Assembly: GCA_902526085.1 (NCBI GenBank)
Contig: CABZJN010000004.1
Location: 1 to 64,000 of the forward strand
Source: an uncultured Pelagibacteraceae bacterium
GTDB lineage: Bacteria > Pseudomonadota > Alphaproteobacteria > Pelagibacterales > Pelagibacteraceae
Length of the DNA: 64,000 nucleotides
Reading direction: 5' to 3'
Part shown: piece after piece, positions 37,105 through 44,981 of the stretch
Position numbering within the stretch: the stretch's first letter is position 1
Layout of the letters: each line of letters starts with the position of its first letter
Notes under the pieces: model-generated
Database searches by the model: none
What the model was told of the DNA's origin: nothing
What the model saw: only the letters and a program-made list of their open reading frames with translations
Program-made: the position numbers and the translations under genes

Positions 37105-38121
37105 CTAATTTATTTTTAATTGTTCAAATTTTTTTGACTTAACTGATTTTTGTGCAGCTTCAGCTAATATTATAGATTTTCTTCCATCTTCAAAAACAGC
37201 TCTAGGTTTAATATTTTTTTTGCAAAAATTTGCAAGGTCAGATAGTTGCAATCTAAAAGCCTCAGCATATCTCTCTATAAAAAAATGGAGTAGCGGAGAT
37301 CTATTATTTGTTGAATTTTTTAAAAAGAGATTAGTTTCAGTATCTCTTTTATTATCTGATATTATCATTCCTTTTGTTCCAAAAAGCTCAACTCTTTGGT
37401 CATAACCAAAACTACAATGTCTCGAATTAGTTATAATGCATTGCACTCCTTTTTTCGACTTAAGCACTGTAGTTGCAAGTTCATAGTCTTTTATTTTATT
37501 AAATCTTTGGTCTGATATGTTACTTCCAGTAGCAAATACCGATGTAAATTCATCCGAACCCAAGTAGTATCTTGCTAAATCAAAATCATGAATCATCATA
37601 TCTTTAAAGATACCTCCAGAAACTTTTAAATAGGATAATGAAGGAGGAGCAGGGTCCCGACTAGTTATAATAATTTTTTCTAATTTACCTATTTTATTTT
37701 TTAACAAATTCTTTTTGAGTAAATTATGTCCAGGATCGTATCTTCTATTAAATCCTATTTGAACTTTAGGATTAAGTTTTTTAATTTTTGTTAAAGATGA
37801 ATTAATTTTTTTTAAATTTAAATCTAGTGGTTTTTCACAAAAAACTACTTTTTTATACTTAGCACCCTTTTCAATAAATTTTAAATGCGTAGAAGTAGAG
37901 GAAGCTATAAAAATACATTTAATTTCATTATCTTTAAAAGCAATATCTGGATTATTTAATGAAATAGCATTAAATTTTTTTGAAGTTTTTTTTGATAAAT
38001 TTTTATTTAAATCAAAAACATATTTTAATTCAAATTCACTATTTTTTCTTAAATTATTAGCATGCATCTGGCCAATTCTACCAAGGCCAAACAGAGCAGT
38101 TTTTATTTTATTTTTACCCAT
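37105..38121 (-). CDS. Gfo/Idh/MocA oxidoreductase, inositol 2-dehydrogenase-like
   Basis: NAD(P)-dependent sugar/polyol dehydrogenase. The ATG at 38121 (MGKNKIKTALFGLGRIGQMHANN) is preferred to the ORF-track start, which lies 46 bp inside the upstream gene. The Rossmann GLGRIG, the CEKPLDLNL motif with catalytic Lys, and GGIFKDMMIHDFDLARY (Asp/His) are present, resembling IolG and scyllo-inositol dehydrogenases. 338 aa. It forms an operon with the next paralogue upstream and lies close to iolE, so an inositol or inosose substrate is plausible. Confidence 0.85.
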   Translation of the reverse strand: MGKNKIKTALFGLGRIGQMHANNLRKNSEFELKYVFDLNKNLSKKTSKKFNAISLNNPDIAFKDNEIKCIFIASSTSTHLKFIEKGAKYKKVVFCEKPLDLNLKKINSSLTKIKKLNPKVQIGFNRRYDPGHNLLKKNLLKNKIGKLEKIIITSRDPAPPSLSYLKVSGGIFKDMMIHDFDLARYYLGSDEFTSVFATGSNISDQRFNKIKDYELATTVLKSKKGVQCIITNSRHCSFGYDQRVELFGTKGMIISDNKRDTETNLFLKNSTNNRSPLLHFFIERYAEAFRLQLSDLANFCKKNIKPRAVFEDGRKSIILAEAAQKSVKSKKFEQLKIN

Positions 38122-39248
38122 CTTTTTTTTCTGTTTGAAACCTTGCATGCTTCAATAAATTTTGCAGTTTCCAGTCCTTCGTCTTCATTAGGGTAAAAAT
38201 ACCTTTTTTTTGTATTATTTTTCAAGGAATCTGCAAATTCACGATAAATATTTGCAAATGCATCTAAATAACCTTCAGGATGTCCAAATTTTAATCTAGA
38301 AAATTTTTTAGACAATTCAGCATTAAAAAAACCTCTTTCAATAAATTTAACAGCACCATTAGATGGATTAAGTTTTAAATAGTTTGGATCGTTTTGAACC
38401 CATTCCAAACTCCCTTTCGTTCCAAATATTCTTATTCGTAATCCGTAAACACCGCCTCTAGCCATCACATTTGTCCAAAACATTCCTTTAGCTCCATTAT
38501 TAAAATTAATCATAACTTGAGCATTGTTGTCCATTTTAACTTTATTTGAAACTTGTTTAATATCTGCAAAAATAGTTTCACCTTTTAAACCTGATATATA
38601 AGTTGCCATATGATATGCATGGGATCCAATTTCATTTAGGACTGCTGAAACTCCAACAATATTTTTATCTATTTTCCATTTAAACTTTTTCTTTGCATTT
38701 TTTTGAGAGATATATTCTCCATCTGACCAATCTTGAACATATTCAACATTTACATATTCAACATTTCCAATTTTACCTTTTTCTACCAATACTTTTGCTT
38801 CTCTAACCATAGGGTAAGCAGAATAATTATGTGTCAAAGCATACTTAATTTTTTTATTTGATTTTATTTTTTTAAATAGTTTCTTAGCTTGAGTAAGATT
38901 TCCAGCAAATGGTTTGTCAGAAATCACATGAATATTTTTATCAATAAATTTTTCTGCAATAATTTGGTGACTTGAGGGAGGTGTCATTATTGCCACAACA
39001 TTAATACCATTTTTTCTCTTCGCTTCTCTTTCAGCCATTTCACTAAAATTTGAATAGCATCTCTCTTTTAAAATACCTAGGGTTTGACCAAAGCTTTTAG
39101 ATAGTTTTGAATTTCTTGAAAAAACACCAGCAACTATCTCATATTGATTATCAAATCTTGATGAAATTCTATGAACATGACCAATCCAAGATTTTGGACC
39201 ACCTCCAACTACGCCAAGCTGGATTTTTTTTCCTTTAATTAATCTCAT
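38103..39248 (-). CDS. Gfo/Idh/MocA family oxidoreductase
   Basis: 381 aa from the ATG at 39248 (MRLIKGKKIQLGVVGGGPKSW); the ORF-track start lies within the divergent iolE region. The nucleotide motif is VGGGPKSWIG, the EKP position reads SDKPFAGNL, and NEIGSHAYHMATY provides the His/Tyr region. The C-terminal half (KFSRLKFGHPEGYLDAFANIYREF) resembles dehydrogenases found in inositol gene clusters. It overlaps the downstream paralogue by 19 bp. The substrate is unproved. Confidence 0.83.
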   Translation of the reverse strand: MRLIKGKKIQLGVVGGGPKSWIGHVHRISSRFDNQYEIVAGVFSRNSKLSKSFGQTLGILKERCYSNFSEMAEREAKRKNGINVVAIMTPPSSHQIIAEKFIDKNIHVISDKPFAGNLTQAKKLFKKIKSNKKIKYALTHNYSAYPMVREAKVLVEKGKIGNVEYVNVEYVQDWSDGEYISQKNAKKKFKWKIDKNIVGVSAVLNEIGSHAYHMATYISGLKGETIFADIKQVSNKVKMDNNAQVMINFNNGAKGMFWTNVMARGGVYGLRIRIFGTKGSLEWVQNDPNYLKLNPSNGAVKFIERGFFNAELSKKFSRLKFGHPEGYLDAFANIYREFADSLKNNTKKRYFYPNEDEGLETAKFIEACKVSNRKKRWVKIK

Positions 39249-39279
39249 GATTAAATATATCTTAACAAATAAAAAATTT

Positions 39280-40182
39280 ATGTCAGTAAAATTAGGTATA
39301 GCACCAATTGCTTGGAGTAATGATGACATGCCTGAATTAGGTGGAGATACACCTCTAGAGCAATGTTTGTTAGAAGCAAGTCAGGCTGGATATGTTGGCA
39401 TTGAGTCAGGTGGTAAATTCCCAAAAACATCAAAAGAATTATTACCAAAATTAAATAAATATAACTTAAAACTATGTTCTGGTTGGTATAGCGGAAATCT
39501 TAGAAAACATTCTGTTGAACAAGAAAAAAATTTAATTCAAGACCAACTGAAATTATTTAAAGATTGTGAGGCTCCATGTATCGTTTTTGCTGAAGTTTTT
39601 GGTTCAATACAAGGCGATCCAACAGTAAAACTTTCAAGAAGGCCGAAGATGACGGACCAAGAATGGAAAGATTATTGCACAAAAATTTCTGAACTTGCAA
39701 AGTATCTTGAAGATGAAGGTATGCCTTTAGCTTACCACCATCATATGGGTACAGTAATAGAAACAGAAGAAGAAACTATTAGATTACTAGAAAATACAGA
39801 TAATAGTGTAAAATTAACTTTAGATACTGGTCACATGTTATTTGCTAAGGGAAACTCAATTAATATAATTAATAAATTTAAAGAAAGAGTAATCCATATA
39901 CACTGCAAAGATATTAGAGAAGAAGTATTAAAAAAAGCACTTTCTGAAGACTTGAGTTTTAGGGACGCTTTTTTAGAGGGTGCTTTTACGGTACCTGGCG
40001 ATGGGTGTATCGACTATAAACCTCTGTTTGATATTTTAAAAAAAAATAATTATCAGGGTTGGCTTGTGGTGGAGGCTGAACAAGATCCTAAAAAAGCTAA
40101 CCCACTTGAATATGCTATTAAGGGTTACAAATATATTACAGATACTTTAAAGAAATCAAATTTAGAAATTAATAATCTATAA
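39280..40182 (+). CDS. iolE: Inosose dehydratase IolE-like (sugar phosphate isomerase/epimerase fold)
   Basis: TIM-barrel protein of 300 aa from the ATG at 39280 (MSVKLGIAPIAWSNDDMPELGGD); the ORF-track start overlaps the divergent gene. The N-terminus IAWSNDDMPELGG, the metal region AYHHHMGTVIET, LTLDTGHMLFA, HIHCKDI and the terminal VVEAEQDP match IolE, which dehydrates 2-keto-myo-inositol to the diketone used by IolD. An iolD homologue lies 8 kb downstream on the same strand. It converges on the next gene with a 6 bp overlap. Confidence 0.88.
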   Translation: MSVKLGIAPIAWSNDDMPELGGDTPLEQCLLEASQAGYVGIESGGKFPKTSKELLPKLNKYNLKLCSGWYSGNLRKHSVEQEKNLIQDQLKLFKDCEAPCIVFAEVFGSIQGDPTVKLSRRPKMTDQEWKDYCTKISELAKYLEDEGMPLAYHHHMGTVIETEEETIRLLENTDNSVKLTLDTGHMLFAKGNSINIINKFKERVIHIHCKDIREEVLKKALSEDLSFRDAFLEGAFTVPGDGCIDYKPLFDILKKNNYQGWLVVEAEQDPKKANPLEYAIKGYKYITDTLKKSNLEINNL

Positions 40183-41133
40183 TTTTACTTTTTTACTATC
40201 TTCAAGGTTACCATCGAAAAAATCAAAAATATTTTGAATAGTTTCTTTTGCCATTCTTGTCATACATTCCTCAGTGAATGCTGCAGCATGAGGACTGAGG
40301 AAAACCTTATCATTTTTTAATAGAGGATTATCATCTTCTGGAGGCTCTACCTCAAATACATCAATTCCTGCTCCAAAAATCAAATTTTCATTCAAAGCCC
40401 TATCTAAATCTTTTTCATTTATAATACCGCCTCTTGCAGCATTTATGATGATACAGTTTTTTTTCATCGTTTTAAGAAGTTTGTAATTTATAATATTTTT
40501 AGTTTGATCAGTTAAAGGTATATGGAGTGAGACTGCATCCATATCTTTAATAGCCTCTGATAAATCTTCAACTTTTTTACCACCCATTTTGCTTATTGTT
40601 TCTGAATCTACATATGGATCGTAAACAAAAACGTTCATTTCAAACCCTAAACATCTTTTAATCAACGCTTTTCCTATTCTTCCAAATCCAGCAATAAGAA
40701 TGTTTTTATCCCAAATTTCTATAGTTTTTGGTAATTTATTTCGTTCCGTAAATTTTCCATTTTTGACTGAATGGTCATACATACTCTTTCTTTTTGAGAT
40801 ATTTAAAAGCATGAAAAGAACATGTTCTGCAACTGCCACAGCATTTGCTGTTGCAGTTATTGCTATATCGATATTTCCTTTTTTACAGCTATTTAAATCA
40901 ATATTATCGTAACCAACTCCATGTCTTGAAATTATTTTAAGGTTTTTTGCATTCTCAATTGCCTCAGCGGGCAATATTGAAGTTCTTAACGAAACTGCAT
41001 CTGCATCTACAATTTTTTGTTTTACGTTTTCAACGCTTAAATCCTCAATAACTTCGTAACTATAGTTACTATTACTTTTTAGTAATTCAATACCTTTTTC
41101 ATGAATAGGTTGGACAATGAGAATTTTTTTCAT
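40177..41133 (-). CDS. D-2-hydroxyacid dehydrogenase (SerA-like)
   Basis: 318 aa NAD-dependent dehydrogenase. The nucleotide loop is GFGRIGKALIKR. The catalytic residues are Arg in NAARGGIINE, Glu in DVFEVEPPEDDNPL and His in LSPHAAAFTEE. It lacks the ACT/ASB regulatory domains of full SerA, so it is more likely a catabolic 2-hydroxyacid or glyoxylate-type reductase than the serine enzyme. It is the last gene of a four-gene operon with a PanE-like reductase and two oxygenases. Confidence 0.87.
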   Translation of the reverse strand: MKKILIVQPIHEKGIELLKSNSNYSYEVIEDLSVENVKQKIVDADAVSLRTSILPAEAIENAKNLKIISRHGVGYDNIDLNSCKKGNIDIAITATANAVAVAEHVLFMLLNISKRKSMYDHSVKNGKFTERNKLPKTIEIWDKNILIAGFGRIGKALIKRCLGFEMNVFVYDPYVDSETISKMGGKKVEDLSEAIKDMDAVSLHIPLTDQTKNIINYKLLKTMKKNCIIINAARGGIINEKDLDRALNENLIFGAGIDVFEVEPPEDDNPLLKNDKVFLSPHAAAFTEECMTRMAKETIQNIFDFFDGNLEDSKKVKL

Positions 41134-41148
41134 AATTTAAAAAAGAAA

Positions 41149-42138
41149 TTATACTAGTCTAGCAAGATCTCTTTTACTATTTTTAAATGTTGGAAGCGGA
41201 TATTTAAATGCATACTTTCTTGGTATACATTTATTCTTTGCCTCTTCCCACAAAGCAATCCATTGCTTATAGTTGTGGATAGTAATATTTTTTTTATTTT
41301 TACTTCTCACATAAAAATTGGGCAAAGGTTTCCTACCAGATGGGGTTCCAGCTCTATTGTATCTTAAATCAGCGCTAATTCTAAAATCATTAGATCTATT
41401 AGGTAATGAACAATGAATGGAATGTTTGTGCAAAATAATAATATCGCCAACATTAGCTTCTAGAAAAACTGGTTTATAATTATCAAGTATTTTACTATCT
41501 TTTATTTCGACCTGACCTCTATATCCTGATATATGATTCAATAGTCCCAATTTATTAATTTTTTTTACTGTAATCATACATCCATTTTTTTTTGTAGTTT
41601 TAGTAAATGGAATCCAAACAGTAACCATATCTGTTAATCTTTGTCCCAAAGATGATAATACTGCTGCATCCTGATGCCATGGTGTTCGGCCTGAGAGACC
41701 ATCGTGAACAGAATGTTTAGGTAATTTATTTTCAGGTTGTTTAATTCTTGTATTTTGAACTGGATTTGAAAGTATCTCTGGCCCTAATAATTTTTCAACC
41801 ACATCCAAGATTCTTTTATGATTTATTAAATTCCATAAAGATTGAGATGCAAAATAATCACTGTCTTTCTTCACGTGATCTCTTGGAAGTCTAGTATTAA
41901 AATATTGATCAAGATCATAAATATTTAGCTTTGAAATGTATGTGTATTTTTTCCTAAAGTTATATTTAAAAATCTTTTCTTTCATGTGATCTGGAGCAAA
42001 TTTATGAACTAAATTGTCCATTACATATTCCATGTCATTTAAAATTGGTTTTAAATCTTTATTGAAGTTAAGAACATTTCTTACTCTTAAGAAGCCATCC
42101 CTGTCTAAAATACTCTTTAATTTAGTCTTAATCTGCAT
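41149..42138 (-). CDS. Phytanoyl-CoA dioxygenase (PhyH) family oxygenase
   Basis: 329 aa Fe(II)/2-oxoglutarate-dependent oxygenase. The facial triad is seen as H-x-D in TPWHQDAAVLS and a distal His in LHKHSIHCSLPN, followed by an Arg (DFRISADLRYN) for 2-oxoglutarate. Bacterial PhyH proteins hydroxylate varied small molecules, for example ectoine. It lies 5 bp after another 2OG oxygenase and 15 bp before the hydroxyacid dehydrogenase, so hydroxylation followed by oxidation in one pathway is likely. The substrate is unknown. Confidence 0.85.
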   Translation of the reverse strand: MQIKTKLKSILDRDGFLRVRNVLNFNKDLKPILNDMEYVMDNLVHKFAPDHMKEKIFKYNFRKKYTYISKLNIYDLDQYFNTRLPRDHVKKDSDYFASQSLWNLINHKRILDVVEKLLGPEILSNPVQNTRIKQPENKLPKHSVHDGLSGRTPWHQDAAVLSSLGQRLTDMVTVWIPFTKTTKKNGCMITVKKINKLGLLNHISGYRGQVEIKDSKILDNYKPVFLEANVGDIIILHKHSIHCSLPNRSNDFRISADLRYNRAGTPSGRKPLPNFYVRSKNKKNITIHNYKQWIALWEEAKNKCIPRKYAFKYPLPTFKNSKRDLARLV

Positions 42139-42143
42139 AATTA

Positions 42144-43004
42144 CTAATTTTTTAGCAAATAATTTGAGTCATGAAAAGATGTAAGCATTCTTTTTTTCGT
42201 CGCAACAATATGTGGATGATATTCAGCATTTTTATATTTCCATATTACTGGTTTATTAAGGGCATAACTTCCATAAATAAAAAATCTTTTTGGACATTCT
42301 TTTTCCTTAAATCTTTTTACTCCGTGATAAGAATTAGGAGTAGATTTAAAGAAAATTACACTTCCCTGTTTAGGTGTAAATTCCTTTAATTTATCAAGTT
42401 CATTAATCTTAGGAAACCTTCTAAAGCTTTTTCTAAGTTTTTTGTTTGCTTTTTTCTTATATAAAGTAAGAGATCCTCCATTTTTTTTTGGTATATCGGT
42501 TAAATAGATTAAAAAATTATATAGCCTATTCACATCATCTCTATGTGGTCTCAATCTATATCCTCCTTTAGACACAGAGAAATCAATGTCTAAGTTTAAA
42601 TTTGGATTTTTATAATTTTTACCTAGTAGTGTTTTTAGCTCATTGGAATTTACTTTTCTTTTTAGTGTATATTTTTTTTCATTAAATTTTTTTGGTTTAA
42701 ACAAACTTTCCCAAGTATTTGCCTTAAACTCCGTTTTAAATTTTTTATCAATTTTCTTATAAAACGATTGTGTATTGAAAATAGCAAAAAGTTTTTTTGA
42801 GATTTTAGAACTTGAGATATATTTGTTGAAATTTTTTGATCCTTTGTTAATCCTGCTTCTGCCACCCATAATCATATCATCAAAATTTTTTGAATTAGTT
42901 ATTTCTTTAATTAAAGAATTGCAGACTTTTCTACTGATTATTTGTTCTCCAACAATGACTGGGAAGTTTGATTTAATTTTCTTTAGTTTACTAATTTTCA
43001 GCAT
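42144..43004 (-). CDS. 2-oxoglutarate/Fe(II)-dependent oxygenase (prolyl-4-hydroxylase-like)
   Basis: 286 aa. The metal motif is LRPHRDDVNRLYNFLIYLTD (H-x-D), the distal His is in NSYHGVKRF, and the 2OG-binding Arg is in KRFFIYGSYAL. The jelly-roll spacing and PKKNGGSLTLYK, GSVIFFKS match the 2OG-FeII_Oxy_3 group. No signal peptide. It is second in the PanE-like/oxygenase/PhyH/dehydrogenase operon, one base after the first gene. The substrate may be a sugar, nucleotide-sugar or small acid. Confidence 0.78.
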   Translation of the reverse strand: MLKISKLKKIKSNFPVIVGEQIISRKVCNSLIKEITNSKNFDDMIMGGRSRINKGSKNFNKYISSSKISKKLFAIFNTQSFYKKIDKKFKTEFKANTWESLFKPKKFNEKKYTLKRKVNSNELKTLLGKNYKNPNLNLDIDFSVSKGGYRLRPHRDDVNRLYNFLIYLTDIPKKNGGSLTLYKKKANKKLRKSFRRFPKINELDKLKEFTPKQGSVIFFKSTPNSYHGVKRFKEKECPKRFFIYGSYALNKPVIWKYKNAEYHPHIVATKKRMLTSFHDSNYLLKN

Positions 43005-43949
43005 TTAGCTGTACATGCCCTCTTTTACTTTAATCATTTTGTGCATAAGGTCATTTAATGGTGTGGCTATTCCATGTTTTTTTCCTATTTTAGATACGGC
43101 GCCACTTATGAAATCAATTTCAGTTTTTCTTTTATAAAGTACATCAAAAGCCATGGAAGACTTATTTGTTTGTTTAGAATCAACTATTTTATTAAACATG
43201 AATAAACACTCATCTTCAGAAACATCAACACCATCTGCTAAAGCAACATCTCTTGTTTCTAATATTATCTCTTTTCCTAAACTTCTAGAAACGTCGTTAG
43301 CATTATTATTTATGTAAAGATCAGTATGATGTAAATCAAAAATAGCTGAAAGTGGTCCTATTGCGGTTAAAGCAAAAAGTTTCATCCATTTTCTTTTTTT
43401 TACATCCTCAGCTGCAATCATTTCTAAATTATGAGCAGTAAAGGTGTCTGCAATTTCGCTTATTCTATCTGTTATACCACCATCATATTCTCCAATCCAA
43501 GAGGGTAGAGCAGCATGATTCATAATATGACCAGGGCCTAAGATATTTGATGCTTGGGTTGTCGTTCCCCCGATTACTTTTTCATCACCAACAATACTTT
43601 TAATTATAGCTTCATGTCCAATTCCATTTTGAAAAGACATTAAAACTGTTTTATCGCTTATAATGTTTTTAATACTTTTTAAAGCAGGCTCTAGAGCTGT
43701 TGATTTACACATAACTATCACAGCATCAACTTTTCCAATTGAAGATGGATCTGATGTTGCAGGTACCTTTATAAATCTATCACCACCATAACCATCCATT
43801 TTTAGACCGTTTTTATTTATTTCATCAACATGCTCTTTCCAAACGTCAATGAGCGTTACATTTAGACCTTTTTCTGCTAGTAGGCCTCCAAATAAACAAC
43901 CCATTGCCCCTGCACCAAGAACTGCAACTTTTAAATCTTTATTATTCAT
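43005..43949 (-). CDS. Ketopantoate reductase-family (ApbA/PanE-like) dehydrogenase
   Basis: 314 aa NAD(P)-dependent reductase. The nucleotide loop is LGAGAMGCLFGG. The catalytic lysine is kept (KRKWMKLFAL), but the two asparagines of PanE (K-L-x-x-N-x-x-I-N-P-L) read L and G here (KLFALTAIGPL). RKTEIDFISGAV retains the conserved Glu. The changed active site and catabolic neighbours argue for a 2-oxoacid or 2-hydroxyacid substrate other than ketopantoate. It is the first gene of the operon and is divergent from the DUF1907 gene across 63 bp. Confidence 0.82.
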   Translation of the reverse strand: MNNKDLKVAVLGAGAMGCLFGGLLAEKGLNVTLIDVWKEHVDEINKNGLKMDGYGGDRFIKVPATSDPSSIGKVDAVIVMCKSTALEPALKSIKNIISDKTVLMSFQNGIGHEAIIKSIVGDEKVIGGTTTQASNILGPGHIMNHAALPSWIGEYDGGITDRISEIADTFTAHNLEMIAAEDVKKRKWMKLFALTAIGPLSAIFDLHHTDLYINNNANDVSRSLGKEIILETRDVALADGVDVSEDECLFMFNKIVDSKQTNKSSMAFDVLYKRKTEIDFISGAVSKIGKKHGIATPLNDLMHKMIKVKEGMYS

Positions 43950-44012
43950 TTTTAAAATCGAAATATATTTATGTAAAAAAATTATGCAATATATTATGTA
44001 CCTAATTTATAT

Positions 44013-44981
44013 ATGGAATTAAAAATAGAAAAAGGAATTTTTAAAAAATTTAGGTTAGAAGAAATATTAAACGCCTTAGAAAAAGGTCTGTCAAAGAATT
44101 ATGATAGTGTAAATGCAGAGGTAATTGATTGTCCAAATTTAAGAAATTGGGATTGTCCATCTGAAGGTATGAGTGGCAACCAAAGGATAATCGATGTTGG
44201 AGGAGAGCCTTACATGCATGATCCAAAATATCTTGGAACTGAATTTGATTACTCAGAAATCTCAAAGATGATAGGATCAGAAAAATCATACGCGCTTGGT
44301 GCAGGATCTGGAGCAATGTCTTGCCTTGATGGACACTGTGGAGAATTGGTAATAAATGAAAACTTTATAACAAAAGAAAATAGATCTTTAATTGCTAGGG
44401 TAGGAAAAGATAAAGAATGTATAGTAGAGGATTACACTGCAAGCAAACATGGTGGACTAGGTAATGTTTATTATTCTGATGGAGTTAAAGGAAAAGTTAT
44501 ATATTTAAAAATAAAAAAAAGAATTGGAAAACAAGGTTCATTTCCTCAATCAATAAGAACAGCACTTTCAGAAAATCTTAAAATTGGGAATAAAGATCAT
44601 ATTGCACTTGCTGGTGTATTTAGAGTTTTGAACGGAAAAATAAGATCTCACGTACAACCAGATTATAAGGATATAAAATATGAATATTATGATCCACAAT
44701 TGATGAAATGCACAAAAGATTTTCTACAATTTTACGAGCCTGTTGGACCAAAATTACAATGCTATACTGTTTTATGGACAGGTGATCCTACGGGGGGAGA
44801 ATTAAATTTAAGAGAGTCCGGTGAGCATACTCACTTTCACTCATATGAGCATAAGAATGATGCTGGACATTATCATTTTGATGTATCTCCAGAAGAAATT
44901 GAATATGAAGGATACTTTAATATTGCACAAGAAGTACATAGAGTGAATAATATCTATAAAGAATTAAAAAATATAAAATGA
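44013..44981 (+). CDS. DUF1907 (C11orf54-type) putative ester hydrolase
   Basis: 322 aa protein of the family whose human member C11orf54 is a zinc protein with weak esterase activity. CPNLRNWDCPSEGMSG and GGEPYMHDP near the N-terminus, GAGSG and the His-rich EHTHFHSYEHKNDAGHYHFD (His272, 274, 276, 280, 286, 288) match; the H-x-H plus later His form the zinc site in the human structure. No signal peptide. The frame is coupled (4 bp) to a PanB-like gene. The true substrate is unknown for the whole family; a lactone or ester here is a guess. Confidence 0.85.
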   Translation: MELKIEKGIFKKFRLEEILNALEKGLSKNYDSVNAEVIDCPNLRNWDCPSEGMSGNQRIIDVGGEPYMHDPKYLGTEFDYSEISKMIGSEKSYALGAGSGAMSCLDGHCGELVINENFITKENRSLIARVGKDKECIVEDYTASKHGGLGNVYYSDGVKGKVIYLKIKKRIGKQGSFPQSIRTALSENLKIGNKDHIALAGVFRVLNGKIRSHVQPDYKDIKYEYYDPQLMKCTKDFLQFYEPVGPKLQCYTVLWTGDPTGGELNLRESGEHTHFHSYEHKNDAGHYHFDVSPEEIEYEGYFNIAQEVHRVNNIYKELKNIK

